Part shown: one piece after another, positions 9,500 to 18,648 of the stretch
How the letters are laid out: every line of letters begins with the position of its first letter
Numbering within the stretch: the first letter of the stretch is position 1
Source: Acetobacterium sp. KB-1
Lineage (GTDB): Bacteria; Bacillota; Clostridia; Eubacteriales; Eubacteriaceae
Assembly: GCF_003260995.1 (NCBI RefSeq)
Contig: NZ_CP030040.1
Span: 928,578 to 992,577 of the forward strand
Direction of reading: 5' to 3'
DNA: 64,000 bases
The notes under the pieces: model-generated
What the model was told of the DNA's origin: nothing
What the model saw: only the letters and a program-made list of their open reading frames with translations
Databases searched by the model: none
Program-made: the position numbers and the translations under genes

Positions 9500-10982
9500 T
9501 TAATGCTCCCTCCAGTTGGTCATTGAGTGTTCCAATTTGAGTTGTTATGGTTTCAAGGCCTGATTCAACTGTAGAAAGTCTGGTGCCAAGTGGGTCAAAC
9601 CATTCAGCTTTGTCTTCTTCCGTGAAATAGTCGACGCCTTTTACCGGCGAATAACCAGCTGGACCGGTATCACCCTGGTCCCCTTTTGGGCCTAATGCGC
9701 CGGTTTCACCCTGTGGACCAGCTTCACCGGTTAATCCTTGAAGTCCTTGTTCGCCTTGTGCACCATTTTCACCGGCAGGGCCTTGAATCCCAGGATCGCC
9801 TTGATCTCCTTTCGGCCCCTGTAATCCGGTTTCACCTTGTGGTCCAGTCACACCAGTTAAACCTTGGAGCCCTTGCTCTCCTTTTTCACCAGCAGGCCCT
9901 TGGATACCAGGATCACCCTGATCGCCTTTAGGCCCCTGTAAGCCCATTTCACCTTGTGGTCCAGTTTCACCAGTTAAGCCTTGAATTCCCGGATCACCTT
10001 TTTCTCCAGCAGGACCTTGAATACCGGGCTCACCCTGATCGCCTTGATCTCCTTTTGGACCCTGTAAGCCTGTTTCACCCTGCGGTCCAGTTTCACCTGT
10101 TAATCCTTGGAGCCCCTGAATCCCTTGGTCACCTTTTTCACCAATAGGACCTTGAACACCAGGCTCGCCTTGATCGCCTTTTGGGCCTTGAATCCCAGGT
10201 ACACCTTGCGGACCAGTTTCTCCGGTTAGTCCCTGTTGTCCCTGAATTCCCTGTTCGCCTTTCTCACCAGCAGGTCCTTGGATACCTGTATCTCCTTGAA
10301 CACCTTTGTCGCCTGTTGGACCTGTGGGACCTTGAATACCGGTCTCTCCTTGATCCCCTTTTGGACCTTGTGCACCAGTTTCTCCCGGTGGCCCTGTTGC
10401 ACCTGTTAATCCCTGAATTCCAGGATTTCCTTGAGGACCAGCTTCACCAGGCATCCCCTGTGGACCAGCATCGCCCTTTTCACCAATAAATTCTCCTGCG
10501 TCGGCGCGCTCTACAATGAGAAGTGCTTCTTCACTGGCTTGTTCTGCAGTTTCTGAAAGACTTAACATTTGCTGCTCCCATTGAGTCAGCAATGATGGAC
10601 CGATAAGTTCCTGGGATTCACCATTGATGGATTGTGTTATTTGAATCAAGCCCTTTGCGCTCTGCCAGACTGAAATGTCTGGATCTGTTTTACATTCTAA
10701 CTGGATTTCAAATGCCAATCGTCCAGAAAATTGAGTAACCGTAGCTGTTAAAAGCCATTTAAAACTGATCACATTATCTGAGATTTCTGGCCGCATCAGA
10801 ATCCGGTCAGTATGGCTGCCAATCTGAGTCTCGACATGAATATTGAAGTCTTCAACATTGAGTCCATCGTTTACTAAAGGGATCGAAAACTCTAGACACT
10901 GAACCTGATGATCATACTGGCTGATGCGAATGGCATCATAAATAAGTGCTTTATCTTTGATAGTAACTTTGTATATTTTCAT
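9489..10982 (-). CDS. Collagen-like tail fibre with BppU-type N-terminus
   Basis: About 497 residues. The first 130 residues ([17 protein letters not shown]...) resemble the BppU/upper-baseplate N-terminal domain, followed by a short coiled coil ([19 protein letters not shown]). Residues about 167-440 are Gly-X-Y triplets rich in GPQGE, GPKGD and GLTGE, so a trimeric collagen-type shaft is expected. The C-terminus ([18 protein letters not shown]...) is a common trimerisation/tip module plus coiled coil. I chose the ATG at 10982 because GGAGG is then nine bases upstream. It presumably carries the adhesins encoded on each side. Confidence 0.88.
   Translation of the reverse strand: MKIYKVTIKDKALIYDAIRISQYDHQVQCLEFSIPLVNDGLNVEDFNIHVETQIGSHTDRILMRPEISDNVISFKWLLTATVTQFSGRLAFEIQLECKTDPDISVWQSAKGLIQITQSINGESQELIGPSLLTQWEQQMLSLSETAEQASEEALLIVERADAGEFIGEKGDAGPQGMPGEAGPQGNPGIQGLTGATGPPGETGAQGPKGDQGETGIQGPTGPTGDKGVQGDTGIQGPAGEKGEQGIQGQQGLTGETGPQGVPGIQGPKGDQGEPGVQGPIGEKGDQGIQGLQGLTGETGPQGETGLQGPKGDQGDQGEPGIQGPAGEKGDPGIQGLTGETGPQGEMGLQGPKGDQGDPGIQGPAGEKGEQGLQGLTGVTGPQGETGLQGPKGDQGDPGIQGPAGENGAQGEQGLQGLTGEAGPQGETGALGPKGDQGDTGPAGYSPVKGVDYFTEEDKAEWFDPLGTRLSTVESGLETITTQIGTLNDQLEGALNGE
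9655..10484 (-). repeat. Gly-X-Y collagen-like repeat tract
   Basis: About 275 codons of GXY triplets with a higher-order repeat: blocks of roughly 30-40 residues recur as [32 protein letters not shown]. The DNA copies are similar but not identical, which should allow copy-number change by recombination. Confidence 0.85.
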
Positions 10983-11005
10983 TTTCATCAACCTCCATTA
11001 TTCAT

Positions 11006-11971
11006 TTAATATTCCGGCCATTCCGGCCATTCAGTAACAGTTTCTACAACTTCCCAGTTTTTAATAGTAGCTATATTCAAATCACTCTGTGTAAGTTTTA
11101 AAAGATTAGTTGCTCCAAATCCGATTTGCAGTGTTTCCTGTCCGGTTCTATCCATTAATCCATGGAGGACATTTATTAAACTGGATTTTGTTAAGTTTGG
11201 GCAGGGAGTCAAATCAATTGCTACATTTATATTGACTAAATTGAGTTCTCTTAGTCTACTTGTGAAATCAAACATTCCTATTCCCCAATAAGCATTTTCT
11301 AAATCTAAATAAGGAACAGAAATCAATGAATAACATTCTGAAAAAATTGTTTCAATTCGATAGGCACTTAGCTTAAAATTAAATTCGTTGGGAATAGCTT
11401 GAAGTTTTTCGCAACCAATAAAAAATCCTCTCGGATATTCATCTAAGCTCGAATCGAAATACGGTGTTGCACCGTTTAACAAATCAAAATAGGCAATATC
11501 GGTCCACAGCAAGTTTGTCCATTCGAAATCAATGCCATCAAAGCAGTAATAACTTTCACCGGTTTCAAGTTCATGAGGGTACACATATGATTCGCTTGGA
11601 AAAAACATCGTCCAGACAACTTTTGTCTCGGGATATACTTCACTTTGACGACTATTTGAATAATCCCAAATATGATCAGCTGGTACATTATCCCAATTAA
11701 GCTCGTATGTGGAACCATCTGAAGTAACGACCGTTCCCACATCGAAAAATATGTCATTAACCAGATCTGTAGAATAATGCATTCTGAGATAACCGGATTG
11801 ACCGCCTGACAATGCTTCCCACTGGCTTCTGGCCCAGACCATATCTGCATTAGGCTGCCAGTGATATTCTTCTTCTGGCCAGACAATCCGCCCATTTATC
11901 ATGGCTTCAATAATGTTATGTCCATTGGCATATAGGCTTCCAATCTCACGGTTATTAAATCGTATTCCCAT
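11006..11971 (-). CDS. Phage minor structural protein with leucine-rich (BspA-like) C-terminus
   Basis: 321 residues. The first 35 residues (NNREIGSLYANGHNIIEAMINGRIVW) match the short N-terminal module of many Firmicutes phage tail-tip proteins. The centre is rich in Tyr, Trp and Ser. From about 200 it shows irregular leucine-rich repeats (CEKLQAIPNEFNF, CYSLISVPYLDL, RLRELNLVNI) and a capping segment (LTKSSLINVLHGLMDRTG) found in BspA-like surface proteins. Likely host adhesion. The gene lies between the tail endopeptidase-like protein and the collagen-like fibre. Confidence 0.7.
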   Translation of the reverse strand: MGIRFNNREIGSLYANGHNIIEAMINGRIVWPEEEYHWQPNADMVWARSQWEALSGGQSGYLRMHYSTDLVNDIFFDVGTVVTSDGSTYELNWDNVPADHIWDYSNSRQSEVYPETKVVWTMFFPSESYVYPHELETGESYYCFDGIDFEWTNLLWTDIAYFDLLNGATPYFDSSLDEYPRGFFIGCEKLQAIPNEFNFKLSAYRIETIFSECYSLISVPYLDLENAYWGIGMFDFTSRLRELNLVNINVAIDLTPCPNLTKSSLINVLHGLMDRTGQETLQIGFGATNLLKLTQSDLNIATIKNWEVVETVTEWPEWPEY

Positions 11972-11978
11972 CTTTGCC

Positions 11979-13112
11979 TCACTTAGAAACGTATTTTAAA
12001 TATAGGGTATTGTCTTCCATCACTTCCGGGTATTCTTCTACACAGACCCATTTGCCGTAATGTTCCGAAATATAAGTATCAACTGCTTCAGGCACAGTAT
12101 CATCCACGACTTCTTTGATTTCTTCATTCTTTAGCTTAGTGATAGTCGATTCAAAATCGGTTGAAATCCGGCCCAACTCAGCTACATTCTTTTCGGGGGA
12201 ATCCGGATAAGTAATCAGCTTAACAATCTGGTGTTCAATCTCAATCCCACGAATCCGGTCAATCAGCGTTACCTTATCACCAATGGAGATAGATAAATCT
12301 CCATATTGATCTGGCAAAAGACTGGCCAGATCGACAACTGATGCAGTATAAACCCGATTGGGAATTGATAAAGCTTCTATCTTTTTAGTAGCCGCAGCCA
12401 AGAGTTCTTCAGCTATTTCATAACGTGTATCAACCCATACATGTGTGATCACTTTGGAGGTATACTGGAAGTTGTCTACATAAGCGCGGCCAGAGTTAAT
12501 CTCTTCGAAAGTAAGACCTTCTTTGCCAAAGGCATAAAGGCGGGTCACCAGATCGCAGCTATCTCCTCTAAGCTCACATTCCTTGACGTTTAATTCATCG
12601 GAGAAATAAACCCCTTTATTGCTGTAACCAGAAATGGTAGTAACCTGGATATTTTTGCCAATACAATCGTATCTGAAAACTACTCCATAGGCCTTTTCTA
12701 CCTGCTCAAGCAGTTCCAGGGTTGTTCCGGATTCAAAAGAAAAGTTTTGAATTGTGGAAATATTAGCACCTGAAAAACTCCAACCGAGACTTCCCAGAAC
12801 TTGGCTTAAGACCATTGACAAAGTCGCATCTTCGATCAAGAAATTGTAATAACCGTCAACCGAAAGATCGGATAAATCCAGCTGGCAGCCAATAATAGTG
12901 GTTTGTCCACGTTCATCAATACTTTTGATCACATATCGGTTTTCGTCAGTCAGAATCAGATTTTCTTCAACCAGATATTTATAAAGGGGGTGTCTAATAT
13001 AAATTTCAAAAGAAAGGGTATCTTGACCGGTTTGAAGAAGCTCAGTGAGATACAATTCTCTATACTGGCTTAATTCTCCGATTAAGAGACCGCTTTGATT
13101 ATATAGATTCAT
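11979..13112 (-). CDS. Tail-associated protein (prophage endopeptidase tail family)
   Basis: 377 residues. Residues 1-330 follow the Prophage_tail/minor structural protein pattern (LYNQSGLLIGEL, EIYIRHPLYKYL, YVIKSID, GLTFEEINSG, GDKVTLIDRIRGIEIEHQIVKL), which builds the hub at the tail tip. In longer relatives a peptidase or fibre domain follows; here the protein ends soon after the hub, so the tip functions are spread over the next three genes. Position directly after the distal tail protein is standard for siphoviruses. Confidence 0.82.
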   Translation of the reverse strand: MNLYNQSGLLIGELSQYRELYLTELLQTGQDTLSFEIYIRHPLYKYLVEENLILTDENRYVIKSIDERGQTTIIGCQLDLSDLSVDGYYNFLIEDATLSMVLSQVLGSLGWSFSGANISTIQNFSFESGTTLELLEQVEKAYGVVFRYDCIGKNIQVTTISGYSNKGVYFSDELNVKECELRGDSCDLVTRLYAFGKEGLTFEEINSGRAYVDNFQYTSKVITHVWVDTRYEIAEELLAAATKKIEALSIPNRVYTASVVDLASLLPDQYGDLSISIGDKVTLIDRIRGIEIEHQIVKLITYPDSPEKNVAELGRISTDFESTITKLKNEEIKEVVDDTVPEAVDTYISEHYGKWVCVEEYPEVMEDNTLYLKYVSK

Positions 13113-13122
13113 AAATTGCTCC

Positions 13123-13503
13123 TTAGGTCACTGAAAGTATTAGGCAATCAAATGTAAAAATAGCGCTGTAATGATGTGTTGAGATGGCTGATATTTGAGT
13201 GCCAATTAACATACAGTCAAACTGTCTGCCATCAAGTAAATGATTATTGATGGTGATCACACACTTCTTAAGCACCTTTTTAAGGGCTTCAATATCCGAA
13301 AGCTTGGCATTCTTAAAATAACAGACCAATGTGAGCTGACTAAAATCTTCTTTTGAATCAAAGTAGATAGGAAGGTCTGCATTTTCTGGCCAGAAGTATG
13401 AAGGTTTGTAATCACCCGGTGCATACTGGGAACTGGCATAGGAAGCGTTGAAACTTTCCAGTAAAACGGCTCCACTACTATTTTCAATTTCACAAACAGC
13501 CAT
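13123..13503 (-). CDS. Small distal tail protein (Dit-like position)
   Basis: 126 residues, mostly beta-strand by appearance (SQLTLVCYFKNA, CVITINNHLLDGRQFDCMLIG, SAIFTFDCLILSV). It starts where the tape-measure stop ends (TGATG overlap) and precedes the tail hub gene, the place of the distal tail protein. Classical Dit proteins are about twice as long; this may be only the N-terminal ring domain. Assignment rests mainly on position. Confidence 0.6.
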   Translation of the reverse strand: MAVCEIENSSGAVLLESFNASYASSQYAPGDYKPSYFWPENADLPIYFDSKEDFSQLTLVCYFKNAKLSDIEALKKVLKKCVITINNHLLDGRQFDCMLIGTQISAISTHHYSAIFTFDCLILSVT

Positions 13504-15794
13504 CAGATTTTACCTCCCCGTAAACTAAATGCCAGGTCTTTAGAAACAATTGGGGTCAAGGAATGGCCAACGGCTTTTTTATCCAGTTCAACAGTCGTGT
13601 AAATATAGATGGGTGGAACATTCCCTGCGCCAGTCGCTTCAATTGCCTGACTGGTTGACCTGCTTGATCCGGTTTGCATATTGACATCCAAAGTGGTCGG
13701 GACGGCCTGAAGCATATCAGTTGCAACTTTATCCATAGCATTCACAAAACCGATGCCAACACCTGCCCCCATATTTTCACCAATGTCCTCAAAGACGGTT
13801 GACGGAGAATGAATGCCTAAAAGATCTTTGACATTGTCGACCACCCCGCCAAAGAAACCTTTTACTTTTTCTTTAATCCATTGCCCCATTGAGACAATCC
13901 CGTTCCATAAACCTTTAACCAGGTTAATGCCAACATCATAAATGGCTTCAACGGCCTGACCAAATCCTTTTACCAAAGCAATGATAATCTGTGGTAAGGC
14001 TTCGATGAGTTTGGGAATGGCTGTAATCAGGCCTGTAATTAAGGCGATGATCAGGTTAATTCCTGTTTCAATCACCAGAGGAAGGTTGGAAACAAAATAG
14101 TTGATAAAAGATTCAATCAGCTGCGGCAGCGCTTCAATTAAAATCGGTAAGGCATTAATCAATCCCTGTGCCAAACCAGTGATGAGGGCTAAGGCTGCTT
14201 CAAGCAGTAAGCCAGCATTATCAATCAGGGTTTGGGCCATCAGCATGACACATTCAACAATCTCAGGTACTAGCTCCGGCAGCGCCTGAGCAATCCCCTC
14301 AATTAAGGTTGCAACCATCACCATAGCGCTTTCAAGAATTGCTGGCAGATTATCAAGAATCCCCTGAACCAGTGAGAGGACTAGTTGGAGTGCCCCATCC
14401 GTTAGCTGTGGAAGAGCTTCTAATAAACCTTCGAGTAATGTAAAAATAAGTTGATTGGCGGTATCGATGAGCATTGGCAGGTTCTCAAGCATTGCTCCTC
14501 CAATGGCTCCAACAATCTCCATGCCAACCTCAATGACCTGAGGCATATTCTGCAGAAACATATTTGCCAGTCCGCCGACCGTCTCGCCGATCACTTCAGA
14601 AATTTTATCAAAATCGCCACCCGCTTCCTGGAGTCCTTTGGTAAATTCACCAAGAAGGGTAACGCCATCGTCAGCAAGGAGTTGCAGTTGTGGAAGTAGG
14701 ACTGTCCCAAGCGCGTTTTTAGCAGCTGAACTGCCAGCGTTCAAGCGCTGCAGAGTATCATCAAATTTGCCAAGCTGAGCAATGGTTTCATCACTCATCA
14801 CAGCCCCCATTTGTTTGGCTTCATCGGTTAGTTCAGCAATACCAGCTGAGCCTTGAGCAATCAGGGGATTTAATTCCTGGGCGGATCGTCCAAAAATCTC
14901 CATGGCCAGAGCATCACGCTCAGCACCTTCTTCCATTCGGCCAAGCGCATCGATTGTTTCCCAATAGACATCTTCACCGTTTCGAAGCGTCCCATCGGCG
15001 TTTGATACAGAAACACCCAAACGTTCATAAGCAGCAATCATATCTGCAGAACCATCCCGGGCTGAAGACATGGACCTTGTTTGTTTGGCCATGGAGCCGG
15101 TCAGAGTTTCCATGGAAACATCCACCAGTTCAGCCGCATACTGATAGGCCTGAAGGCTCTCAACCGATACCCCGGCAACAGTAGAAGTGGTGATCATTTC
15201 ATCAGCATAAGCAGCAGCACCGACAGTCATATCCGTTAGGGATTTAGCAGAAGAAACCGCCGCCGCGCCAACGGCGACAAAAGCTGATCCCATGGCAATG
15301 CCAACCCCTTTTAGGATCCCGCCGAGCGAACTAAATTTATTTGAAGAATTATCGGCCTGGTTACCTGCCCGGTCAATGGCCTTTTCAAATTGACCAGCTT
15401 GGCGCTCGGCATCATTAAAGCCATCTTCAAGCCCATCCAGGGCTTTTTCATTTTTGTTGACTTCATTTTCAAGCTTATTGAGATGGGCCTTGGCGTTATT
15501 AAGCTGAATCACCCAGTTTTGTGTCCGGCGATCATTTTCACCAAAGGAGGTAGCAGCATTATCAAGTGCCTTTTCAAGGGTTTTGATCTTGTCCTTTTGG
15601 GCATCAATGGCTTTATTTAGCTGTTCATTTCTGGCGGTTACTGCTTCAAGGCTCTGATCCTGTTTATCAAACTGGGATTCCATCAGTTTCATTTCGCTGC
15701 CTAAAACTTTGAATGTTCGATTGATATCCTGCAGCGCATTCTTAAATTCTTTTTCGCCTTCAATGCCAATTTTCAAGCCGAAATTATCTGCCAA
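13503..15794 (-). CDS. Tail tape-measure protein
   Basis: 763 residues with TTG start at 15794 and AGGAGG nine bases upstream. Residues 1-150 are coiled coil (NKAIDAQKDKIKTLEKALDNAATS). Two hydrophobic glycine/alanine-rich segments follow (about 160-185), then long repeats of amphipathic leucine/alanine helices (about 400-640; 'ALPQLIE', 'NLPMLID' units). The C-terminal motif LLGIHSPSTVFEDIGENMGAG is a hallmark of this family. The length of this protein sets tail length; at about 0.15 nm per residue it suggests a tail of roughly 110-120 nm. Confidence 0.93.
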   Translation of the reverse strand: MADNFGLKIGIEGEKEFKNALQDINRTFKVLGSEMKLMESQFDKQDQSLEAVTARNEQLNKAIDAQKDKIKTLEKALDNAATSFGENDRRTQNWVIQLNNAKAHLNKLENEVNKNEKALDGLEDGFNDAERQAGQFEKAIDRAGNQADNSSNKFSSLGGILKGVGIAMGSAFVAVGAAAVSSAKSLTDMTVGAAAYADEMITTSTVAGVSVESLQAYQYAAELVDVSMETLTGSMAKQTRSMSSARDGSADMIAAYERLGVSVSNADGTLRNGEDVYWETIDALGRMEEGAERDALAMEIFGRSAQELNPLIAQGSAGIAELTDEAKQMGAVMSDETIAQLGKFDDTLQRLNAGSSAAKNALGTVLLPQLQLLADDGVTLLGEFTKGLQEAGGDFDKISEVIGETVGGLANMFLQNMPQVIEVGMEIVGAIGGAMLENLPMLIDTANQLIFTLLEGLLEALPQLTDGALQLVLSLVQGILDNLPAILESAMVMVATLIEGIAQALPELVPEIVECVMLMAQTLIDNAGLLLEAALALITGLAQGLINALPILIEALPQLIESFINYFVSNLPLVIETGINLIIALITGLITAIPKLIEALPQIIIALVKGFGQAVEAIYDVGINLVKGLWNGIVSMGQWIKEKVKGFFGGVVDNVKDLLGIHSPSTVFEDIGENMGAGVGIGFVNAMDKVATDMLQAVPTTLDVNMQTGSSRSTSQAIEATGAGNVPPIYIYTTVELDKKAVGHSLTPIVSKDLAFSLRGGKI

Positions 15795-15850
15795 TATTGA
15801 TCACCTCCTGATTTTGGGCGTAAAAAAAACATCAATTCGATGGTAATTCA

Positions 15851-16437
15851 CTAAATTTCTGGAATAATTTCATCAATGGTCCATTCTCGTTGAGGCTTCT
15901 TGATTCCTAGGAACTGCTTGTGGCAGGTCCACAAATCGAGTAGCTGCCCCAAAGGCATCAGCCATACTTCATTTTCAGTACGGTTTAGATGCACCGTGCC
16001 ATAATATAAAAGTCGAGTAAATAAAACTTCATCATCTACTCGACTTTGGCGTTTTTTAATTGTCCACCATCCGCTATGGGTGTTTCGCTTTCGATATTTC
16101 TTTTAGTTCCTTTAACCATGGCTTCGGTAATCGCATTTTTATAATCAGAAAGCTCCAAGGGTGTGGTTAAAAGTTCAACAGTTTCTTCAGTCAGTAAGGA
16201 TCTCTTATCTTCATTCTGAAGATTGTGAATCAGGATACTCTGATTAGCCAGCAAAGTGATCAGCCAAATGACTTCATCTAATGCCATCTCAAAGTTTTCT
16301 GATTTCATCAGGGTTTCTCCAAGATTTGCAAGACCACCATAGCGTTTGGCGATTTCCTTGGTTGCTTTGGTAGTAAATGTCAGTGGATAGTCGACACCGC
16401 CAATTCTAACTACCGCACTTCTATCATCGTTTATCAT
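15851..16437 (-). CDS. Tail assembly chaperone gpGT made by -1 frameshift
   Basis: The gpG frame (from 16437) would shift to the -1 frame at AAAAAAC (16057-16051) and continue to TAG 15853-15851. The extension adds about 61 residues (SRVDDEVLFTRLLYYGTVHL..., NEVWLMPLGQLLDLWTCHKQF, KPQREWTIDEIIPEI), a C-terminal pattern typical of gpT-like extensions in clostridial phages. gpG and gpGT together coat and fold the tape-measure protein before tail polymerisation. The frameshift region has no independent start codon with a ribosome site, so the extension is reached only by slippage. Confidence 0.85.
16009..16057 (-). promoter_or_regulatory. Programmed -1 frameshift signal (slippery heptamer plus stem-loop)
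   Basis: The heptamer A-AAA-AAC (16057-16051) is in the correct phase (TTA AAA AAC). Three bases later a perfect 11-bp stem AAAGTCGAGTA (16047-16037) / TACTCGACTTT (16019-16009) with a 17-base loop includes the gpG stop codon. Such a stem pauses the ribosome and raises slippage. The spacer is shorter than the usual 5-9 bases, but partial melting of the AT base would extend it. Confidence 0.85.
16036..16437 (-). CDS. Tail assembly chaperone gpG
   Basis: 133 residues. Starts VVRIGGVDYPLTFTTKATKEIAKRYGGLANL, a typical gpG-family opening, with a helical centre (FEMALDEVIWLITLLANQSIL). Start ATG overlaps the stop of the major tail protein (ATGA). It is the short product of the frameshifting gene described above and lies between the major tail protein and the tape measure, the invariant place for this gene. 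Confidence 0.85.
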   Translation of the reverse strand: MINDDRSAVVRIGGVDYPLTFTTKATKEIAKRYGGLANLGETLMKSENFEMALDEVIWLITLLANQSILIHNLQNEDKRSLLTEETVELLTTPLELSDYKNAITEAMVKGTKRNIESETPIADGGQLKNAKVE

Positions 16438-17012
16438 CCTTCAGTTCCTCCAATACTTGCCATAGTATCCAACCAGGTTTTGGCTTCAGCTTCCGTTGGA
16501 AAGGTTGCTTCTTCTTTCCAGACATCCAAAACATTGGTTGAGATGGTACCTTCAATAGTCGGTGTCTGAAAGTTAATGGATTCTCCACGGGTTTCCATAC
16601 TTTCTGAAGGCACACCAAACTTCACTTTAGTCAGCCAGATGGCTCGAAAGCCACGAACATTATTTTTAATACTGGTGGCATAAAAGCCAACCCCCACAAA
16701 AGATCCATCATCCGATCCTTTTGAGGTCAATTGCTTATTCGTCGTTGAATCAATGGTTGACAGGGTGTGTCCAAGAATCAAAGCCCTTGTTTCATAGTCC
16801 AGATGATCCCCATTAAGGGTCAATTTTCCGGATTTGAATTCTTTGATATTCTCAATGATACGATCATCACCACGCAGCACCCCTTCATTAATCTCGATGT
16901 TCATTTCAGCCTTGATCGCATAAGCCATTACACGGCCATCTGAATAGGTAGCAGCGGATTCTGTTTCAGTCAGCTTTGAACAAATGAGATATTTTAGTCC
17001 AATTTGTGCCAT
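16434..17012 (-). CDS. Major tail protein (phi13 type)
   Basis: 192 residues; IGLKYLICSKLTE at the start and IKAEMNIEINEGVLRGDDRI are characteristic of the phi13-type tail-tube protein, whose hexameric rings stack to form the tube. The C-terminal part (EATFPTEAEAKTWLDTMASI) is a small helical appendage. Position between tail terminator and gpG supports the call. Confidence 0.88.
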   Translation of the reverse strand: MAQIGLKYLICSKLTETESAATYSDGRVMAYAIKAEMNIEINEGVLRGDDRIIENIKEFKSGKLTLNGDHLDYETRALILGHTLSTIDSTTNKQLTSKGSDDGSFVGVGFYATSIKNNVRGFRAIWLTKVKFGVPSESMETRGESINFQTPTIEGTISTNVLDVWKEEATFPTEAEAKTWLDTMASIGGTEG

Positions 17013-17356
17013 TAGTTTTCCTCCAATTCATAATCTTTTGCCACATCAATGGCATAATGATAATAGCCGGTGTCATCTTCATGCCCGACATAATGCCGAC
17101 TGGTAATGACAAAGTCAGATGCCAAAAGGCTTTTTAAGAGCCGGTTTTTTAATGCATTGTAATTCTCCTTGCAAAAAATGGAAATGCGCACCTCCTCAAT
17201 GGTTCGAAGCGGCTTATCATCTCCGAATAAGGTAAAATCATCTGTAAGTGGGGTAACGACCAGATATTCATATGGCGCTTCATTAGAAAATTTCCCGGTT
17301 TCAGCCGAGATGTTAAGATCACTAAAAATCTGGTTTAGTTCTATCAGCGCATTCAT
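17012..17356 (-). CDS. Tail completion / terminator protein
   Basis: 114 residues. LIELNQIFSDL...PYEYLVVTPLTDDFTLFGDDKP and the segment IEEVRISIFCKENYNALKNRL match the small tail-terminator family that caps the tail tube and joins it to the head. It overlaps the HK97 gp10-like gene by four bases upstream and abuts the major tail gene downstream. Confidence 0.72.
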   Translation of the reverse strand: MNALIELNQIFSDLNISAETGKFSNEAPYEYLVVTPLTDDFTLFGDDKPLRTIEEVRISIFCKENYNALKNRLLKSLLASDFVITSRHYVGHEDDTGYYHYAIDVAKDYELEEN

Positions 17357-17784
17357 GGCTTTGACACCTCACTTTCAAGTTTATTTTTCATGGCTTCAAT
17401 GCAGGCTTTGCGGGATTTTGATTTGGCTGGTTTTAAAAAGGGTTTAGGCGGCTGCCCACTTTTTCCGAACTCCAAAATATTAGCAATCTTAGCATTGCTT
17501 TCGCCATCGGTTCTAGGTTCTGAGAAACCGATTTTTAAGTTGTAATCCCCTTGATGGTCTTTCTTGACCGGTGACATCCCCAGTGCTTTTTCCAGTTCTC
17601 CGGTTGCTCGACTCTTTTGTTTGACTTCATCGCCTACAACCGCACTGAGGTTTTGTTTGACTTTTTCAAGCACGACTTCCCCACCGGCTTCTAAAACTTC
17701 TGGCAGAATTTCATCTGTTTTTTCTGCCAGCTTGGAAACCTTTAACAGAAAATCTTCCGGCATTTTAAGTTCAATTTTAGCCAC
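17353..17784 (-). CDS. HK97 gp10-like head-tail joining protein
   Basis: 143 residues. Contains EAGGEVVLEKVKQNLSAVV and, near the end, IANILEFGKSGQPPKPFLKPA, the signature of the HK97 gp10 family (tail-completion or head-tail joining protein). Overlaps both neighbours by 4-8 bases. Confidence 0.85.
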   Translation of the reverse strand: MAKIELKMPEDFLLKVSKLAEKTDEILPEVLEAGGEVVLEKVKQNLSAVVGDEVKQKSRATGELEKALGMSPVKKDHQGDYNLKIGFSEPRTDGESNAKIANILEFGKSGQPPKPFLKPAKSKSRKACIEAMKNKLESEVSKP

Positions 17785-18109
17785 TTACTTCCACCTTTTC
17801 ACACAGGACTTCCAGATACATCCCTCGACCTTTCACGTTTTCTACTGAAATAATGTTGTACCGACCGCTTTCACAGGCAATTATCATATTGGTTGTTACC
17901 GTAAGACTCGGAATAGCCCTGAATCGAAAAAGTGCTGAAGCTTTCGAGAATACTGCCCGATTTTTCCAGCTTTCATTCCCATTACGATCTTCTTTGTAAG
18001 CTCTAACTGATGAAACGATTGTTTCACCGGTTGTTGCAAAACCTTGTTCATCTTTAATGGGTTCAAGAGTAATCAGATCAATTTGGGTTTTCATTTTTCC
18101 AAAACTCAT
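17777..18109 (-). CDS. Head-tail adaptor (SPP1 gp16-like stopper)
   Basis: 110 residues, beta-rich, starting MSFGKMKTQIDLI and containing AVFSKASALFRFRAIPSLTVTTNMIIA, the usual form of the phage head-tail joining (H_T_join) family that plugs the connector after packaging. Position between the gp6-like connector and gp10-like protein is standard. Confidence 0.82.
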   Translation of the reverse strand: MSFGKMKTQIDLITLEPIKDEQGFATTGETIVSSVRAYKEDRNGNESWKNRAVFSKASALFRFRAIPSLTVTTNMIIACESGRYNIISVENVKGRGMYLEVLCEKVEVSG

Positions 18110-18110
18110 C

Positions 18111-18416
18111 CTACACCTTCCAGTCTTTATTGAGATCCAAAAGCCGATTCACAACCATCCATACCTGATTACTGGCCTGGATATTATCAGAAAAAAATCC
18201 GGCGGTGCTGCCATCCCGGCTCTCGTAGAAATGAGATGACAACATAATGACCGCCCGTTCAGTGGTAGGATGCATATCGTTTTGCGAATAATAACCATCT
18301 TCTTTTTTTTGATAGCTTTCTGCATATGATACCGCGGTCAAAATCAGTTCTTCCAGCAGGGCATCATCTTCATCATGTTCAAGTATCAGATTGGCTTTAA
18401 CTTTTTCTAACAGCAT
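18111..18416 (-). CDS. Head-tail connector (gp6-like, DNA packaging)
   Basis: 101 residues, helical: LEKVKANLILEHDEDDALLEELILTAVSYAESY is the hallmark of the gp6/gp15-like connector that forms a ring under the portal. MHPTTERAVIMLSSHFYESRDG is also typical. It lies three to five genes after the portal, as expected. Confidence 0.88.
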   Translation of the reverse strand: MLLEKVKANLILEHDEDDALLEELILTAVSYAESYQKKEDGYYSQNDMHPTTERAVIMLSSHFYESRDGSTAGFFSDNIQASNQVWMVVNRLLDLNKDWKV

Positions 18417-18432
18417 CCATCCACCTCAATTC

Positions 18433-18645
18433 TTATTCCGTTTTCATTAGGCCGGCTGATTTTAGTTTTGATAGCAGAGCATTAAAATCCGTTACCAACT
18501 CTGTGACAGTTGCAGCAGTACTGTCTGCCTGAAAATCAGCCTGGGGCATTCCCAATAAAAGAGCACCTTCTTTGATTTCGAGGGTACCGCCAATGACGGT
18601 CTTTGCGCCGCCCTGCTCAGTATAGTTTTTAGTTGTATAGCTCAT
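18433..18645 (-). CDS. Head fibre protein-like (Phage_fiber_2)
   Basis: 70 residues. YTEQGGAKTVIGGTLEIKEGA is the repeat-like opening of small 'head fibre' proteins found just after capsid genes in Firmicutes phages; the C-terminal part is a short helix (VTELVTDFNALLSKLKSAG). Probably decorates the capsid. The gap to the capsid gene is only three bases. Confidence 0.72.
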   Translation of the reverse strand: MSYTTKNYTEQGGAKTVIGGTLEIKEGALLLGMPQADFQADSTAATVTELVTDFNALLSKLKSAGLMKTE

Positions 18646-18648
18646 TTT

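Noticed and set aside
9686-10489. Plus-strand open frames opposite the collagen-like gene
   Set aside because: They are mirror products of the GXY codon bias, with Leu/His/Gln-rich nonsense sequence and no ribosome sites.
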